Shown here piece after piece: positions 26,288 through 35,492 of a stretch of 64,000 nucleotides of DNA. The translations under genes and the position numbers were made by a program. How positions within the stretch are numbered: the first letter of the stretch is position 1; the number at the start of each line of letters is the position of its first letter. Under the pieces are notes generated by a model. It was not told the origin of the DNA, ran no database searches, and worked only from the letters and a program-made list of their open reading frames with translations. This DNA is from CAVQCA01 sp963763115 (GTDB taxonomy: Bacteria > Pseudomonadota > Gammaproteobacteria > UBA9214), in assembly GCA_963763115.1 (NCBI GenBank), contig CAVXNM010000018.1:1-64000 (forward strand). Reading direction: 5' to 3'.

Positions 26288-27403
26288 ATGGAATTTGTAC
26301 TCGACAGCGTGAACGGGCGGGCGCGCCGCGGCCGCCTGATTTTCACGCGTGGTGTCGTGGATACCCCGGCATTCATGCCGGTCGGCACCTATGGCACGGT
26401 CAAGGCAATGACGCCGGAGGAGGTTCGGGAGAGCGGCGCACAGATCATCCTCGGCAATACCTTTCACCTCATGCTGCGACCGGGTATCGAGGTCATCAGC
26501 CGGTTTGGTACGCTGCATGAGTTCATGCACTGGGACGGTCCGATACTGACCGATTCGGGGGGATTCCAGGTCTACAGTCTAGACAGCCTGCGCGAAATCA
26601 CCGAACAGGGGGTTACTTTCCGGTCCCCGGTGAACGGCGACAGGGTGTACATGGGCCCGGAGGAATCCATGCAGGTGCAGCGCGAACTCGGCGCCGATAT
26701 CGTCATGGTGTTCGACGAGTGTACGCCCTATCCCGCAACGGAACCGCAAACCCGTGCCTCCATGAGGCTTTCGCTGCGCTGGGCGGAACGCAGCCGGATC
26801 GCTCACGGAGATAACCCGGCCGCGCTGTTCGGCATCGTCCAGGGGGGCATGTACGGGGCGTTGCGCGAGGAGTCCCTGGCGGGCCTCACGAAAACCGGTT
26901 TCGACGGCTATGCACTCGGCGGTTTGTCGGTCGGCGAGTCGCAGCAGGAACGCAATGACGTACTGGCGTGCATCATGCCACACATTCCCGTCGATGCGCC
27001 GCGATACCTGATGGGGGTCGGCAAGCCGGAGGATATCGTCGCCGCCGTTCAGCTCGGCATCGATATGTTCGATTGCGTCTTGCCCACACGCAACGCCCGC
27101 AACGGACACCTGTTCGTGCGAGCAGGGGTTGTGCGTATCCGCAACAGCCACTACCGAACCGATGACCGGCCGCTGGATGAGGATTGTCGATGCTACACCT
27201 GCCGGCATTTCAGCCGGGCCTATCTCCACCATCTGGACCGGTGCGGCGAAATCCTCGGAGCCCGCCTGAACACGATTCACAACCTGACCTATTACCAGGA
27301 TCTCATGGTGTGTCTGCGTGCGGCTATCGGGAATCAGTCCCTGGACGCCTTTGTCAGGCATTTTTATGCAGAACGGGGCGAAACGCCGGAAGCTGTGCCA
27401 TAA
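26288..27403 (+). CDS. tgt: Queuine tRNA-ribosyltransferase Tgt
   Basis: Bacterial tRNA-guanine transglycosylase, 371 aa, exchanging guanine-34 for preQ1 in tRNAs with GUN anticodons. Visible: the catalytic Asp in ILTDSGGFQVYSL, the nucleophile Asp in DMFDCVLPTRNARNG, and the zinc site CRCYTC with a downstream His. The ATG of MEFVLDSVNGRARRG, 16 bases after queA, is chosen; the open frame extends upstream into queA but not as homologous protein. Confidence 0.97.
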   Translation: MEFVLDSVNGRARRGRLIFTRGVVDTPAFMPVGTYGTVKAMTPEEVRESGAQIILGNTFHLMLRPGIEVISRFGTLHEFMHWDGPILTDSGGFQVYSLDSLREITEQGVTFRSPVNGDRVYMGPEESMQVQRELGADIVMVFDECTPYPATEPQTRASMRLSLRWAERSRIAHGDNPAALFGIVQGGMYGALREESLAGLTKTGFDGYALGGLSVGESQQERNDVLACIMPHIPVDAPRYLMGVGKPEDIVAAVQLGIDMFDCVLPTRNARNGHLFVRAGVVRIRNSHYRTDDRPLDEDCRCYTCRHFSRAYLHHLDRCGEILGARLNTIHNLTYYQDLMVCLRAAIGNQSLDAFVRHFYAERGETPEAVP

Positions 27404-27500
27404 TAACGCGCCGCGGGACAGGGGTGCGATCGGCCGTTATTCCCGGTGCGCCAACTTCAGATACAGATTCAAATCACAACACGGGAGCGAAACAACCGTC

Positions 27501-27830
27501 ATGAGTTTTTTCATTACTGATGCCTGGGCAGAGGCAGCCACCCAGGGACCGGCGGATCCGCTGGTAAGTTTTCTGCCACTGATCTTTATTTTTGTGGTGT
27601 TCTATTTTCTGCTGATCCGTCCGCAGAGCAAAAAGGCCAAGGAACACAAACAAATGGTCGAGGCACTCGCAAAGGGCGATGAGGTGGTGACCAGCGGAGG
27701 GCTGCTCGGCCGGATTACCAGTGTGGGTGATAACTTCGTGGAGCTGGAACTCGGTGAAGGTATGAAGGTCAAGGTACAGCGACAGGCCGTTGCTAACCTG
27801 ATGCCAAAGGGTACGATCAAGGAATCGTAA
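27501..27830 (+). CDS. yajC: Preprotein translocase subunit YajC
   Basis: Small inner-membrane protein (109 aa) of the SecDF-YajC complex. One transmembrane helix (about 22-42, LPLIFIFVVFYFLLIRPQ) is followed by the conserved QSKKAKEHKQMVEALAKGDE and a cytoplasmic beta domain (TSGGLLGRITSV). An open frame continues upstream into tgt but the YajC start is clear. Followed by secD after 25 bases. Confidence 0.96.
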   Translation: MSFFITDAWAEAATQGPADPLVSFLPLIFIFVVFYFLLIRPQSKKAKEHKQMVEALAKGDEVVTSGGLLGRITSVGDNFVELELGEGMKVKVQRQAVANLMPKGTIKES

Positions 27831-27855
27831 TTGCCCGTAACAAGGAATCAACCGC

Positions 27856-29715
27856 ATGATCAATCAGTACCCGCTTTGGAAGAACCTTCTGATTCTCGCC
27901 GTTTTTCTCATCAGCTTCATATATGCGCTGCCCAACGTCTATGGCGAGGATCCCGCACTGCAGATTACCAATGCGCGTGCCGGCAAGCTGGAGGCTGGTG
28001 TTCAGGACAGGGTGGAGAGCGCGCTGAAAACGGCCGGGATCGACTACAAGAGCATGGAGTCGGATGACCAGGAAATACTGGTACGTTTCCACTCCACCGA
28101 GGAGCAGCTGAAAGCGGTGGATTTTATCAAGGCCAGTCTGGGCTCACAGTTTGTGGTGGCGCTGAACCTGGCGCCATCGACGCCGCAATGGCTGCAGTCG
28201 CTGAATGCACTTCCCATGTATCTCGGACTGGATTTGCGCGGTGGCGTGTATTTCCTGCTGGAAGTGGACATGGATGCCGCGGCCAAGCAGGCAATCGAAC
28301 GCTATGCCGGAGACCTGCGCACGTTGCTGCGCGAACAAAAGATCCGCTACAGCCAGATTCGCACGGAAAACGGTGGTGTGCGTCTGATGTTTCACAGCGC
28401 CGAGGACCGGGACCGTGTTGTGGCGCTGATCCGCAAGGAATTCCCGGACCTGGTACGCGATGAACTGGCGGCGGATAACGGGAACTTCGGCTTGTTCGTC
28501 AAGCCGAGTGACCGTGAAATGAAAGAAGTCCGCTCATTTGCCCTGCAGCAGAATATTCTGACGTTGCGAAATCGCGTCAATGAACTGGGCGTGGCTGAAC
28601 CCGTCATCCAGCAACAGGGATCCTCGCGTGTTGTGGTCCAGCTGCCCGGCGTGCAGGATACCGCGCGGGCGAAACGTATCCTGGGCGCCACGGCGACACT
28701 CGAGTATCGCGCCGTCGATGTCGAGCACGATCTGGAACGCGCACTGGCCGGGAAGGTGCCGGCAGGTTCGCAGATCTATCATCGGCGCGACGGAACGCCC
28801 GTCCTGCTGAAAAAGTCGGTTATCGTGACCGGCGACCAGATTGTCAATGCCAGCTCCGGATTTGACTCGCAATCCGGTACTCCGAATGTCACCGTCACGC
28901 TGGATGCCAAGGGTGCACGCAAGATGCTGGCGTTTACCAAGGAAAGTGTCGGCAAGCCCATGGCGGTGGTGTTCATCGAAAACAAGACAGACACCAAACT
29001 GGTAAACGGGGAGCCGGTCAGGTCCACGAAGAAAGTGGAGGAGGTGGTCAGTGTGGCCACCATCCGTGATGTATTCAGCAAGCGATTCCAGACCACCGGG
29101 CTTGACAGCCCGCAGGAGGCGCACGAGCTGGCGCTTGTCCTGCGCTCCGGCGCACTGGCGGCACCGATCCAGATTATCGAGGAACGCACCGTCGGACCGA
29201 GCCTCGGCAAGCAGAATATCGAACAGGGTTTTCTCTCGACTGTCATCGGGTTTGTCGCCGTGCTGATCTTTACGGCGATGTATTACCGGGTATTCGGCCT
29301 GATCGCCGACCTTGCGCTGGCATTCAACCTGGTGATGATCGTGGCCATACTTTCACTGCTGCAGGCGACCCTGACGCTGCCGGGCATCGCCGGCATTGTT
29401 CTGACCATCGGCATGGCGGTCGACGCCAACGTCCTGATCTATGAACGCATCCGTGAGGAACTGCGCAACGGCAACAGTCCCCAGGCCAGCATCCAGGCGG
29501 GTTTCGAGAAGGCTTTTGGAACCATTGCGGATGCCAACATTACGACCCTCATCGCCGCCGTGGTGCTGCTGGCCTACGGTACCGGACCGATCAAGGGGTT
29601 CGCCGTCACCCTCTCGATCGGGATCCTGACTTCCATGTTTACCGCTATCATGGGCAGCCGGGCTATCGTCAACTTGATCTACGGCCATCGGCGTGCCGCC
29701 AGATTGTCCATCTAA
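27856..29715 (+). CDS. secD: Protein translocase subunit SecD
   Basis: SecD, 619 aa, the usual gammaproteobacterial size. N-terminal membrane helix (about 9-29), large periplasmic region with LGLDLRGGVYFLLEVDM, and five C-terminal membrane helices starting near FLSTVIGFVAVLIFTAMYY, including the conserved GMAVDANVLIYERIREEL that takes part in proton use. It pulls exported proteins across the inner membrane with SecYEG. Confidence 0.98.
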   Translation: MINQYPLWKNLLILAVFLISFIYALPNVYGEDPALQITNARAGKLEAGVQDRVESALKTAGIDYKSMESDDQEILVRFHSTEEQLKAVDFIKASLGSQFVVALNLAPSTPQWLQSLNALPMYLGLDLRGGVYFLLEVDMDAAAKQAIERYAGDLRTLLREQKIRYSQIRTENGGVRLMFHSAEDRDRVVALIRKEFPDLVRDELAADNGNFGLFVKPSDREMKEVRSFALQQNILTLRNRVNELGVAEPVIQQQGSSRVVVQLPGVQDTARAKRILGATATLEYRAVDVEHDLERALAGKVPAGSQIYHRRDGTPVLLKKSVIVTGDQIVNASSGFDSQSGTPNVTVTLDAKGARKMLAFTKESVGKPMAVVFIENKTDTKLVNGEPVRSTKKVEEVVSVATIRDVFSKRFQTTGLDSPQEAHELALVLRSGALAAPIQIIEERTVGPSLGKQNIEQGFLSTVIGFVAVLIFTAMYYRVFGLIADLALAFNLVMIVAILSLLQATLTLPGIAGIVLTIGMAVDANVLIYERIREELRNGNSPQASIQAGFEKAFGTIADANITTLIAAVVLLAYGTGPIKGFAVTLSIGILTSMFTAIMGSRAIVNLIYGHRRAARLSI

Positions 29716-29739
29716 CCACTCGCGCGAAAGGCTATTCCG

Positions 29740-30681
29740 ATGGATTTTTTCAAACATGATCTGAAAATCGATTTCATGGGCAAGTGGCCCTATGCCGTGG
29801 CGATATCCGGTGTGTTGCTGCTGGTCTCCGTGGGTTCTCTGCTGACACGGGGGTTGAACCTCGGTATCGATTTTACCGGTGGGACCCTGATCGAGGTAGC
29901 CTATCAGCAGGCGGTTGATCTGGACAATGTAAGGTCGTTACTATCGAAGAACAGCTATGATCAGGCCCAGGTCCAGTATTTCGGCACCTCGCGGGATCTG
30001 CTCATTTACCTGCCCCCGCAGGAAGGTCTGGACAGCGCCAAAATCAGCGAGGCGGTTTTTTCAAAACTGCGACAGGGCAATGCCGATGTCGAGCTGCGTC
30101 GTGTCGAGTACGTTGGCCCGCAGGTCGGTGATGAGCTGGCCATACAGGGCGGGCTAGCCATGATCTACGCGACGTTCGGTATCCTGATTTACATCATGTT
30201 GCGATTTCACATTCGATTCGCACCGGGAGCTGTCATGGCTCTGATCCATGATGTTTTCATCACCCTAGGAATTTTTTCGGTATTTAATCTGGAATTCGAC
30301 CTCACCGTGCTAGCGGCCATACTGGCGGTTATGGGGTATTCCCTGAACGATACGATCGTGGTGTTTGACCGCATCAGGGAAAACTTCCGCAAGATACGCA
30401 AGGGGTTGCCCCAGGAGATCATGAACATCTCGGTGAACCAGACGCTTTCACGTACGGTGATGACTTCCTCGCTCACCCTCCTGGTGGTGATTTCGCTGTT
30501 CATCTTCGGCGGCGAGGTTATTCACAACTTTTCTCTGGCCCTGATCCTGGGCATCCTGGTCGGCACCTACTCCTCGATCTATGTGGCCAGCCCCGTTTCG
30601 CTGGCCCTGGGTGTCAGCAAATCGGATCTGGCTCCGGTCAAGAAGGAAGGGGCGGAACGCGGTGGAGAGGGGCTGTCCTGA
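29740..30681 (+). CDS. secF: Protein translocase subunit SecF
   Basis: SecF, 313 aa, partner of SecD, with six membrane helices. Signature segments: LNLGIDFTGGTLIEVAYQQ, YVGPQVGDELAIQGGLAMIY, and GYSLNDTIVVFDRIRENFRK. Last gene of the sec run; a short palindrome GGGAACTTCCC follows at 30688-30698 between it and the convergent small gene. Confidence 0.98.
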   Translation: MDFFKHDLKIDFMGKWPYAVAISGVLLLVSVGSLLTRGLNLGIDFTGGTLIEVAYQQAVDLDNVRSLLSKNSYDQAQVQYFGTSRDLLIYLPPQEGLDSAKISEAVFSKLRQGNADVELRRVEYVGPQVGDELAIQGGLAMIYATFGILIYIMLRFHIRFAPGAVMALIHDVFITLGIFSVFNLEFDLTVLAAILAVMGYSLNDTIVVFDRIRENFRKIRKGLPQEIMNISVNQTLSRTVMTSSLTLLVVISLFIFGGEVIHNFSLALILGILVGTYSSIYVASPVSLALGVSKSDLAPVKKEGAERGGEGLS

Positions 30682-30700
30682 GCCGGAGGGAACTTCCCGC

Positions 30701-30886
30701 TCAGTTGGTCAGGTAACGTCGCGGAAAGTGAATTATCCGGGCGGATGACTTTTTCTTCCGGTACCCGTTTTCCATGTCAATTTTTTTGCTTTCGAGACTC
30801 GCCTGGCGGGTGAAGTCCTGCAGTCCTTCGAGGACATCACGCATTATCATTTCTAATGCGTCTTCGCCGAGTGTTTCGTTCTTCAT
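30701..30886 (-). CDS. Small conserved-looking protein of unknown function
   Basis: A 61-aa frame from the ATG of MKNETLGEDALEMIMRDVLE. The N-terminal half is acidic and helical, the C-terminal half strongly basic (GYRKKKSSARIIHFPRRYLT). No family is recognised. The frame stays open 40 codons further upstream but that part looks random. It lies convergent to secF. The charge split resembles small nucleic-acid or membrane-surface binders, which is speculation. Confidence 0.35.
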   Translation of the reverse strand: MKNETLGEDALEMIMRDVLEGLQDFTRQASLESKKIDMENGYRKKKSSARIIHFPRRYLTN

Positions 30887-31048
30887 GGCATGATATCCGG
30901 TGTCTTTTTGTGTGCGAGCTGTTTGTGGCAACAGCACGGCATTCACTTGCCGTGCGTCTGACATGAATCGGCGCTGACATTCCAAACTTGAACCCGCGTG
31001 CTGCAACGACTTCGCTGCCTGACTATCCCGCGAGTGTGCCCGAAGTGG

Positions 31049-31861
31049 TTATTCCGTGCCGGTATCGCCGGCGAGTGTGCCGGTCACGTAGGGGTGAATG
31101 GCTTTGAGTATGTGCGGGAAAAGTTTGGGATTGGCGCTGACAATATTGCCGTGTTTGAAATAGTCGTGGCCACCCGACAAGTCACCGGACAGGCCGCCGG
31201 CTTCCTGTATGAGCAGTACACCGGCCGCCATGTCCCAGATGCTCAGGCCGATTTCCCAGAATCCGTCCAGGCGGCCGCTTGCCACATAGGCAAGATCCAG
31301 GGCGGCCGATCCCGCCCTGCGTACCCCCGCCGTCTGCGGGAACAAGACCCGAAACATGCCGAGATAGGCATCCAGGTGCTGCTGTTGTCTGATGGGAAAA
31401 CCGGTACCGAGCAGCGAACCTTCAAGCGTGCGTCGCGAAGCCACCCGAATGCGGCGGTCGTTCAGGTGTGCGCCTGCACCGCGTGTCGCGGTAAACAGTT
31501 CCTGTCTGAGGGGGTCATAGATCACGGCCTGTTCGAGGCGGCCCTTGTGCCGCAGGGCGATGGATACCGCGAACTGCGGAAAGCCGTGCAGGAAATTCGT
31601 GGTGCCGTCCAGCGGATCGATGATCCATTCGAACCCATCACCCGGTCGAGCGCCGCTTTCTTCGGCGAGGATCCCGTGTCCGGGATAGGCCTTGCGCAGG
31701 ATATGGACAATTTCCTGTTCGGCCTGACGGTCGACTTCGCTCACAAAATCATTGTGTTTCTTGGTCTGGACCGTCAGCTGGTCCAGCCGGTCCATGTAGC
31801 GAATGATGATATTGCCGGCGCTGCGGGCTGCGCGGATCGCAATATTCAGCATCGGATGCAT
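31049..31861 (-). CDS. suhB: Inositol-1-monophosphatase SuhB
   Basis: Inositol monophosphatase family, 270 aa. Metal-site motifs are complete: the Glu in ILAEESG, DPLDGTTNFLHG, and WDMAAGVLLIQEAGG. SuhB dephosphorylates myo-inositol phosphates and, in enterobacteria, also takes part in rRNA transcription antitermination. Neighbourhood of secDF is usual for suhB in gammaproteobacteria. Confidence 0.95.
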   Translation of the reverse strand: MHPMLNIAIRAARSAGNIIIRYMDRLDQLTVQTKKHNDFVSEVDRQAEQEIVHILRKAYPGHGILAEESGARPGDGFEWIIDPLDGTTNFLHGFPQFAVSIALRHKGRLEQAVIYDPLRQELFTATRGAGAHLNDRRIRVASRRTLEGSLLGTGFPIRQQQHLDAYLGMFRVLFPQTAGVRRAGSAALDLAYVASGRLDGFWEIGLSIWDMAAGVLLIQEAGGLSGDLSGGHDYFKHGNIVSANPKLFPHILKAIHPYVTGTLAGDTGTE

Positions 31862-31967
31862 GGTGTCATGACCTGCCTGGCGAGCCTGTTAACAAAAGGC
31901 TGCACAGAATAGCAGAGAAGCCAACCTTGCGGTATGCGCCGGCGGCGGTTAAGGGATGGATCAGACG

Positions 31968-32336
31968 TTAGTTGTGTTGCTTGCGGTACTTCTCGCGCAA
32001 CTGCTCGCGTTCCTGCGGGGACATGTCCCTGTACTGCTGCTGCTTGCGTTTGACGGCGTCGCGCTCCCGCGGAGGGAGATTGAGGTAGCGGTGGGCGCCC
32101 TGGCGCAGTTTCTTCTGTTCCGCCGGTGTGTAACCCGTCCAGTTGCGACGATGACCCTTTAATACGGTCTGTTCGTCTCCGGAAAGGGCGCTCCATGGCA
32201 CCCCCCCGATACCGGTCGACTGTGACTGTTGCTGGTGGTCATTCCCGCGGTCCCTGGACAGTACCGTAGGCGGGAATAACCCGATGGTCATGAACACCAG
32301 CAGCAGTATGGCCATGTGGGAATATTTTGGTTTCAT
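31968..32336 (-). CDS. DUF3106-type exported protein
   Basis: A 122-aa protein with a signal peptide (about 1-27, MAILLLVFMTIGLFPPTVLS). The mature part contains repeats of the type WSALSGDEQTVL, WTGYTPAEQKKLRQGAHRYL, LPPRERDAVKRK and MSPQEREQLREKYR, matching DUF3106 (proteins with repeated L-P-x-E-R units). It is the third gene of an operon with an ECF sigma factor and its anti-sigma factor and may be a periplasmic partner. Function unknown. Confidence 0.75.
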   Translation of the reverse strand: MKPKYSHMAILLLVFMTIGLFPPTVLSRDRGNDHQQQSQSTGIGGVPWSALSGDEQTVLKGHRRNWTGYTPAEQKKLRQGAHRYLNLPPRERDAVKRKQQQYRDMSPQEREQLREKYRKQHN

Positions 32337-32354
32337 TGCTCTGGTTCCGCCCGT

Positions 32355-32825
32355 CTAGGTATTGCCGTTGCCGCCTTGTTCCTGCGTCTTGTCATTACCC
32401 TGATTGGCCATCCATAGATAGAAATCCAGGTCTTCATAGAGGTCGGGGATATCCTCGCTGGTCCTGGCCATCATGGGTGCAGTGTCCACGAACTCATGCC
32501 GCAGTGTCCAGAGTCCGGCCGATACGGCGATGAGCAGCACGGCCGCCGTGGCGAGTACCGGGTATCTGATCATACGGCGATCTCGCCCGGTCGTCACGGC
32601 CTGCTGGCGCGCCAGTTTCAGCCCGACAGACAGTTTCTTGTCCGCAACGGGCCACGTGCCCATGGTATTCCGGCCCAGATGTTCCCACGCATGCAACCGG
32701 CCGCGGCATTGCGCACAGGCGACAAGGTGGCGTTCCAGCCGGTCCTTCATCTCGATGCTGTCATCGAGAAGGCCGGCCCTCAAACGGTCAAGTAATTCTG
32801 TATCAGGATGTGCCTGTTCATGCAT
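32355..32825 (-). CDS. Zinc-finger anti-sigma factor, membrane-anchored
   Basis: A 156-aa protein with an anti-sigma zinc finger (HLVACAQCRGR, pattern H-x3-C-x2-C, about residues 33-39), one transmembrane helix (about 87-106, YPVLATAAVLLIAVSAGLW) and a short acidic periplasmic tail (DIPDLYEDLDFYLWMANQ). It should hold the neighbouring ECF sigma factor inactive at the membrane. Its start overlaps the sigma gene's stop by 8 bases, giving translational coupling. Confidence 0.8.
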   Translation of the reverse strand: MHEQAHPDTELLDRLRAGLLDDSIEMKDRLERHLVACAQCRGRLHAWEHLGRNTMGTWPVADKKLSVGLKLARQQAVTTGRDRRMIRYPVLATAAVLLIAVSAGLWTLRHEFVDTAPMMARTSEDIPDLYEDLDFYLWMANQGNDKTQEQGGNGNT

Positions 32826-33453
32826 GGTCCCATACCTCCGCCAGAAGTTTGCGCAGTTCGCGCAGAGCGCGAAAGTGGTGCTGTTTCACGCTGTTTTCCG
32901 AACAGCCGAGCGTCAGGGCTGTCTCCTGAGTCGTCATGCCGCGCCATTCCCGGAGTACGAAGACCTGGCGCTGGCGCTCCGACAGGCCGTGCAGGGCTTC
33001 CGTGACTTTTTGTCGCAGTTGCGCGGCGACCATCCCGGCTTCGGGCGCCGTGATGTGATCATCCCGCTCGTCGGCCGGAAGGTCGGGTTCCTCCATGGAG
33101 TTGCCGTCATCACGATCCTTGCGGAACAGGCCGGTGAACGACACCAGCTTGTGCTTGCCCTGTTCGATGAGTCGCCTGCGCCGGACGTCGTTTATCCGGC
33201 TGTTCAATATGGTCCGGAACAGCGCAGGCCAGTCTCCGGGCGATTTGTTCCGGTAGTATTCGACCAGCTTCAGCATGCTGTCCTGTACCACATCCATGGC
33301 GGTTTCATGGTGCCACAATGCCGCATAGGCGACGTAGTAGGCATTTTCCTCGTGACTGGCGAAGAACCTGTTCAATTCCTCATTGCTCTGACTGTTGGCC
33401 GGCAAGGCTATCCCCGTGTTTTTTATGGCATTCATTACGTCAACTGCTGACAT
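32818..33453 (-). CDS. ECF-type RNA polymerase sigma factor
   Basis: Sigma-70 family member, 211 aa from the ATG of MSAVDVMNAIKNTG (a second ATG six codons later is possible; an open frame further upstream is not credible). Region 2 (about 30-95) contains HETAMDVVQDSMLKLVEYY and the DNA-contacting ILNSRINDVRRRR; region 4 (about 150-205) has LSERQRQVFVLREWRGMTTQ and the helix-turn-helix ending CSENSVKQHHFRALREL. A 50-residue charged linker separates them. Operon with anti-sigma and DUF3106 genes; the stimulus is unknown. Confidence 0.9.
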   Translation of the reverse strand: MSAVDVMNAIKNTGIALPANSQSNEELNRFFASHEENAYYVAYAALWHHETAMDVVQDSMLKLVEYYRNKSPGDWPALFRTILNSRINDVRRRRLIEQGKHKLVSFTGLFRKDRDDGNSMEEPDLPADERDDHITAPEAGMVAAQLRQKVTEALHGLSERQRQVFVLREWRGMTTQETALTLGCSENSVKQHHFRALRELRKLLAEVWDHA

Positions 33454-33509
33454 GGTGAATGTCGAAGAAACGACACTCGCTAGCACGCCGCAGGCAGAAT
33501 GCATCCGGG

Positions 33510-33532
33510 CTGTCTGCCCTGTATACAGACAG
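33510..33532. other. Hairpin upstream of the ECF sigma gene
   Basis: Perfect 7-bp stem CTGTCTG/CAGACAG with a 9-base loop, 57 bases upstream of the sigma start in the 294-bp gap to psd. It could be an operator or a leader structure; no terminator T-run. Confidence 0.3.
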
Positions 33533-33747
33533 ACCGGAACATTACCGCTGGCCAGTATAACCAATCCCGGCAGGGGGGTTGCCTGACAGCTTTCATGGTA
33601 CCCGCCATCGTAATGCCTATTTCTTACAGGAAACGCCCGACTGGCACCGGGAATTATGTGTCTGAAATACATGTCACGGTGCCTCTCTAATTCATCTTAT
33701 TGTATTTAACGCGGAACCGTGAAAAAGGTTAACAGGAAAGGGCGGTG

Positions 33748-34632
33748 TCAAGGGCGCCACATGAAATGCCCCAGAATCTGGCCTATGCGTATGGACTGGT
33801 TGGCCAGGAGCTCCGGGTTCCATACCACCTGGCCCGGACCGTGCAGCAGGATGACGGTCGAGCCCATGTTGAAACGGCCCATCTCATCGCCGCGCCGGAA
33901 CCGCCATTGCCGGCCGTCTTCGCGGGGGTAACTGCGGGTCAGGATATCCGTTCCGGCGGGTTGCATGACGCCTTCCCAGATGGTTTCCATGCAGGCCACG
34001 AAGATGGCTCCGACCAGCACCATCGCGATCGGTCCGGCAGGGGTCTCGAACAGTGCCGCCAGCCGCTCATTCCGGGTGAAAAGTCCGGGTATGGTCCGTG
34101 TGGTATGCGGCGCGACGCTGAAGAGGCGACCGGGAATGTAGACGGTCTCGACCAGTCGGGCATCGCACGGCATGTGCACACGGTGATAATCACGTGGCGA
34201 AAGGTACAATGTCGCGAACCCCCCCTCCTGGAACACGGCCGCCCGGCGGTCGTCCCCACCCAGCAGATCGACCAGGGAAAAGTCTCGACCCTTTGCCTGG
34301 ATCAGACGTCCGTCCGATGTGCGTCCGATCTGGCTGATGCGGCCATCCACCGGGCTGGTTATCACCCCGGGCTGCCCGGGTTGCGGCCGGGCGCCGTGTT
34401 TCAGCGGGCGGGTAAAGAAACTGTTGAAATCCGGGTACTCCGCGGGTGATGGTTCGGCCGCCTCCGACATGTCCACGTTGAAATGGCGGATGAACCAGGC
34501 GATCAGCAGATTTTTCCACCAGCGAACCCGCCAGCGCGTGGCGGAACGTACCATCCGGGAAAGCAGGTGATGCGGCAGGACGGCCAGTGGCCAGGACTTC
34601 AGCCAGTCACCCGGGGTGCTGAAAGACATCAC
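33748..34632 (-). CDS. psd: Phosphatidylserine decarboxylase
   Basis: Inner-membrane decarboxylase making phosphatidylethanolamine, 294 aa proenzyme. Typical N-terminus LPHHLLSRMVRSATRW, FNSFFTRPLKHGARP, VTSPVDGRISQIG (catalytic Asp), YHRVHMPCDARL and the C-terminal self-cleavage site MGSTVILLHGPG, where the Ser becomes the pyruvoyl group (usually LGST). The start at MMSFSTPGDW is plausible. Confidence 0.96.
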   Translation of the reverse strand: MMSFSTPGDWLKSWPLAVLPHHLLSRMVRSATRWRVRWWKNLLIAWFIRHFNVDMSEAAEPSPAEYPDFNSFFTRPLKHGARPQPGQPGVITSPVDGRISQIGRTSDGRLIQAKGRDFSLVDLLGGDDRRAAVFQEGGFATLYLSPRDYHRVHMPCDARLVETVYIPGRLFSVAPHTTRTIPGLFTRNERLAALFETPAGPIAMVLVGAIFVACMETIWEGVMQPAGTDILTRSYPREDGRQWRFRRGDEMGRFNMGSTVILLHGPGQVVWNPELLANQSIRIGQILGHFMWRP

Positions 34633-34735
34633 TTCGAGAATCGCCGGAGTGTCAATGATGCTGGTGAGACGCCGCCGGGACAGACTGCAGCAGGTCCATA
34701 GCAGTGTATGGAATTACTATAACAGTATTCATGAA

Positions 34736-35380
34736 TTACCGGTAAGATTTTGAAATAAAGATGAAATCATTTGCCATATCAGCCGCATCAAGAGGGGGTG
34801 TGAAGACCGCATGGAAACGTCCGGCGGGGTCGAACAGCAATACACTGGCACTGTGGTCCATCAGATAATTATCCGTCACGGAATTCTCCGCAACACGCGC
34901 GTAGATGACGCCCAGGTGACGGGTCAGTGCGCTGATTGCGTCGTCGCTGCCGGTGACGCCGATAAAGCTCCCATTGAAGTAGGATACGAACTGGCCCAGC
35001 TTTTCTGGAGTATCCCGTCCGGGATCGACGCTGATGAAGACAAACTGGATCTGGTCTTTACGATTTTCGAGTTTGCGGGCAACGCTGTTCAGCACCGACA
35101 GGGTGGTCGGGCAGACGTCGGGGCAATGGGAGTAACCAAAGAAGATAAACGACCAGCGGCCCTGAAGGGAGCGGTTATCAAAGTTCTTTCCGGTATGATC
35201 GACGAGTGTGAATGGCTGAACATCGCGCGGTTGGCTTATCACTGTTGCGTGCAGACCGGACAGGTCGGGTGGCTTGCCCAGGAGATAATCGGAGACCCAG
35301 TACCCGGTCGCAAGGGCAAGTACGGCGGCCAGCACGATGCCGCCACGCAGCATGATTGATGAATTGCCTGGTGTGGACAT
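34736..35380 (-). CDS. SCO1/SenC-family copper chaperone
   Basis: A 214-aa protein with one N-terminal membrane helix (about 11-32) and a periplasmic thioredoxin-like domain. The copper site is visible: CPDVCPTTLSVL (CxxxC) and the later His in YLMDHSASVLLFD. Sco proteins deliver copper to the CuA centre of cytochrome c oxidase or act as thiol reductases. No oxidase gene is near. It ends a minus-strand run next to psd. Confidence 0.93.
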   Translation of the reverse strand: MSTPGNSSIMLRGGIVLAAVLALATGYWVSDYLLGKPPDLSGLHATVISQPRDVQPFTLVDHTGKNFDNRSLQGRWSFIFFGYSHCPDVCPTTLSVLNSVARKLENRKDQIQFVFISVDPGRDTPEKLGQFVSYFNGSFIGVTGSDDAISALTRHLGVIYARVAENSVTDNYLMDHSASVLLFDPAGRFHAVFTPPLDAADMANDFIFISKSYR

Positions 35381-35492
35381 GGTGGACCATTATTCCACAG
35401 AGCCGCCCCGGCTTCATCAGGCAATCTATAAGCAAGGAAAACCGACGTGATCGACCGGCGACTCGTGTAACCAAGGTATCCCGGAGAGCATC

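Noticed and set aside
30998..31912. 304-codon plus-strand frame opposite suhB
   Set aside because: Antisense shadow of suhB.
32473..33450. 325-codon plus-strand frame opposite the ECF sigma and anti-sigma genes
   Set aside because: The minus strand has recognisable sigma and zinc-finger motifs; the plus frame has none.
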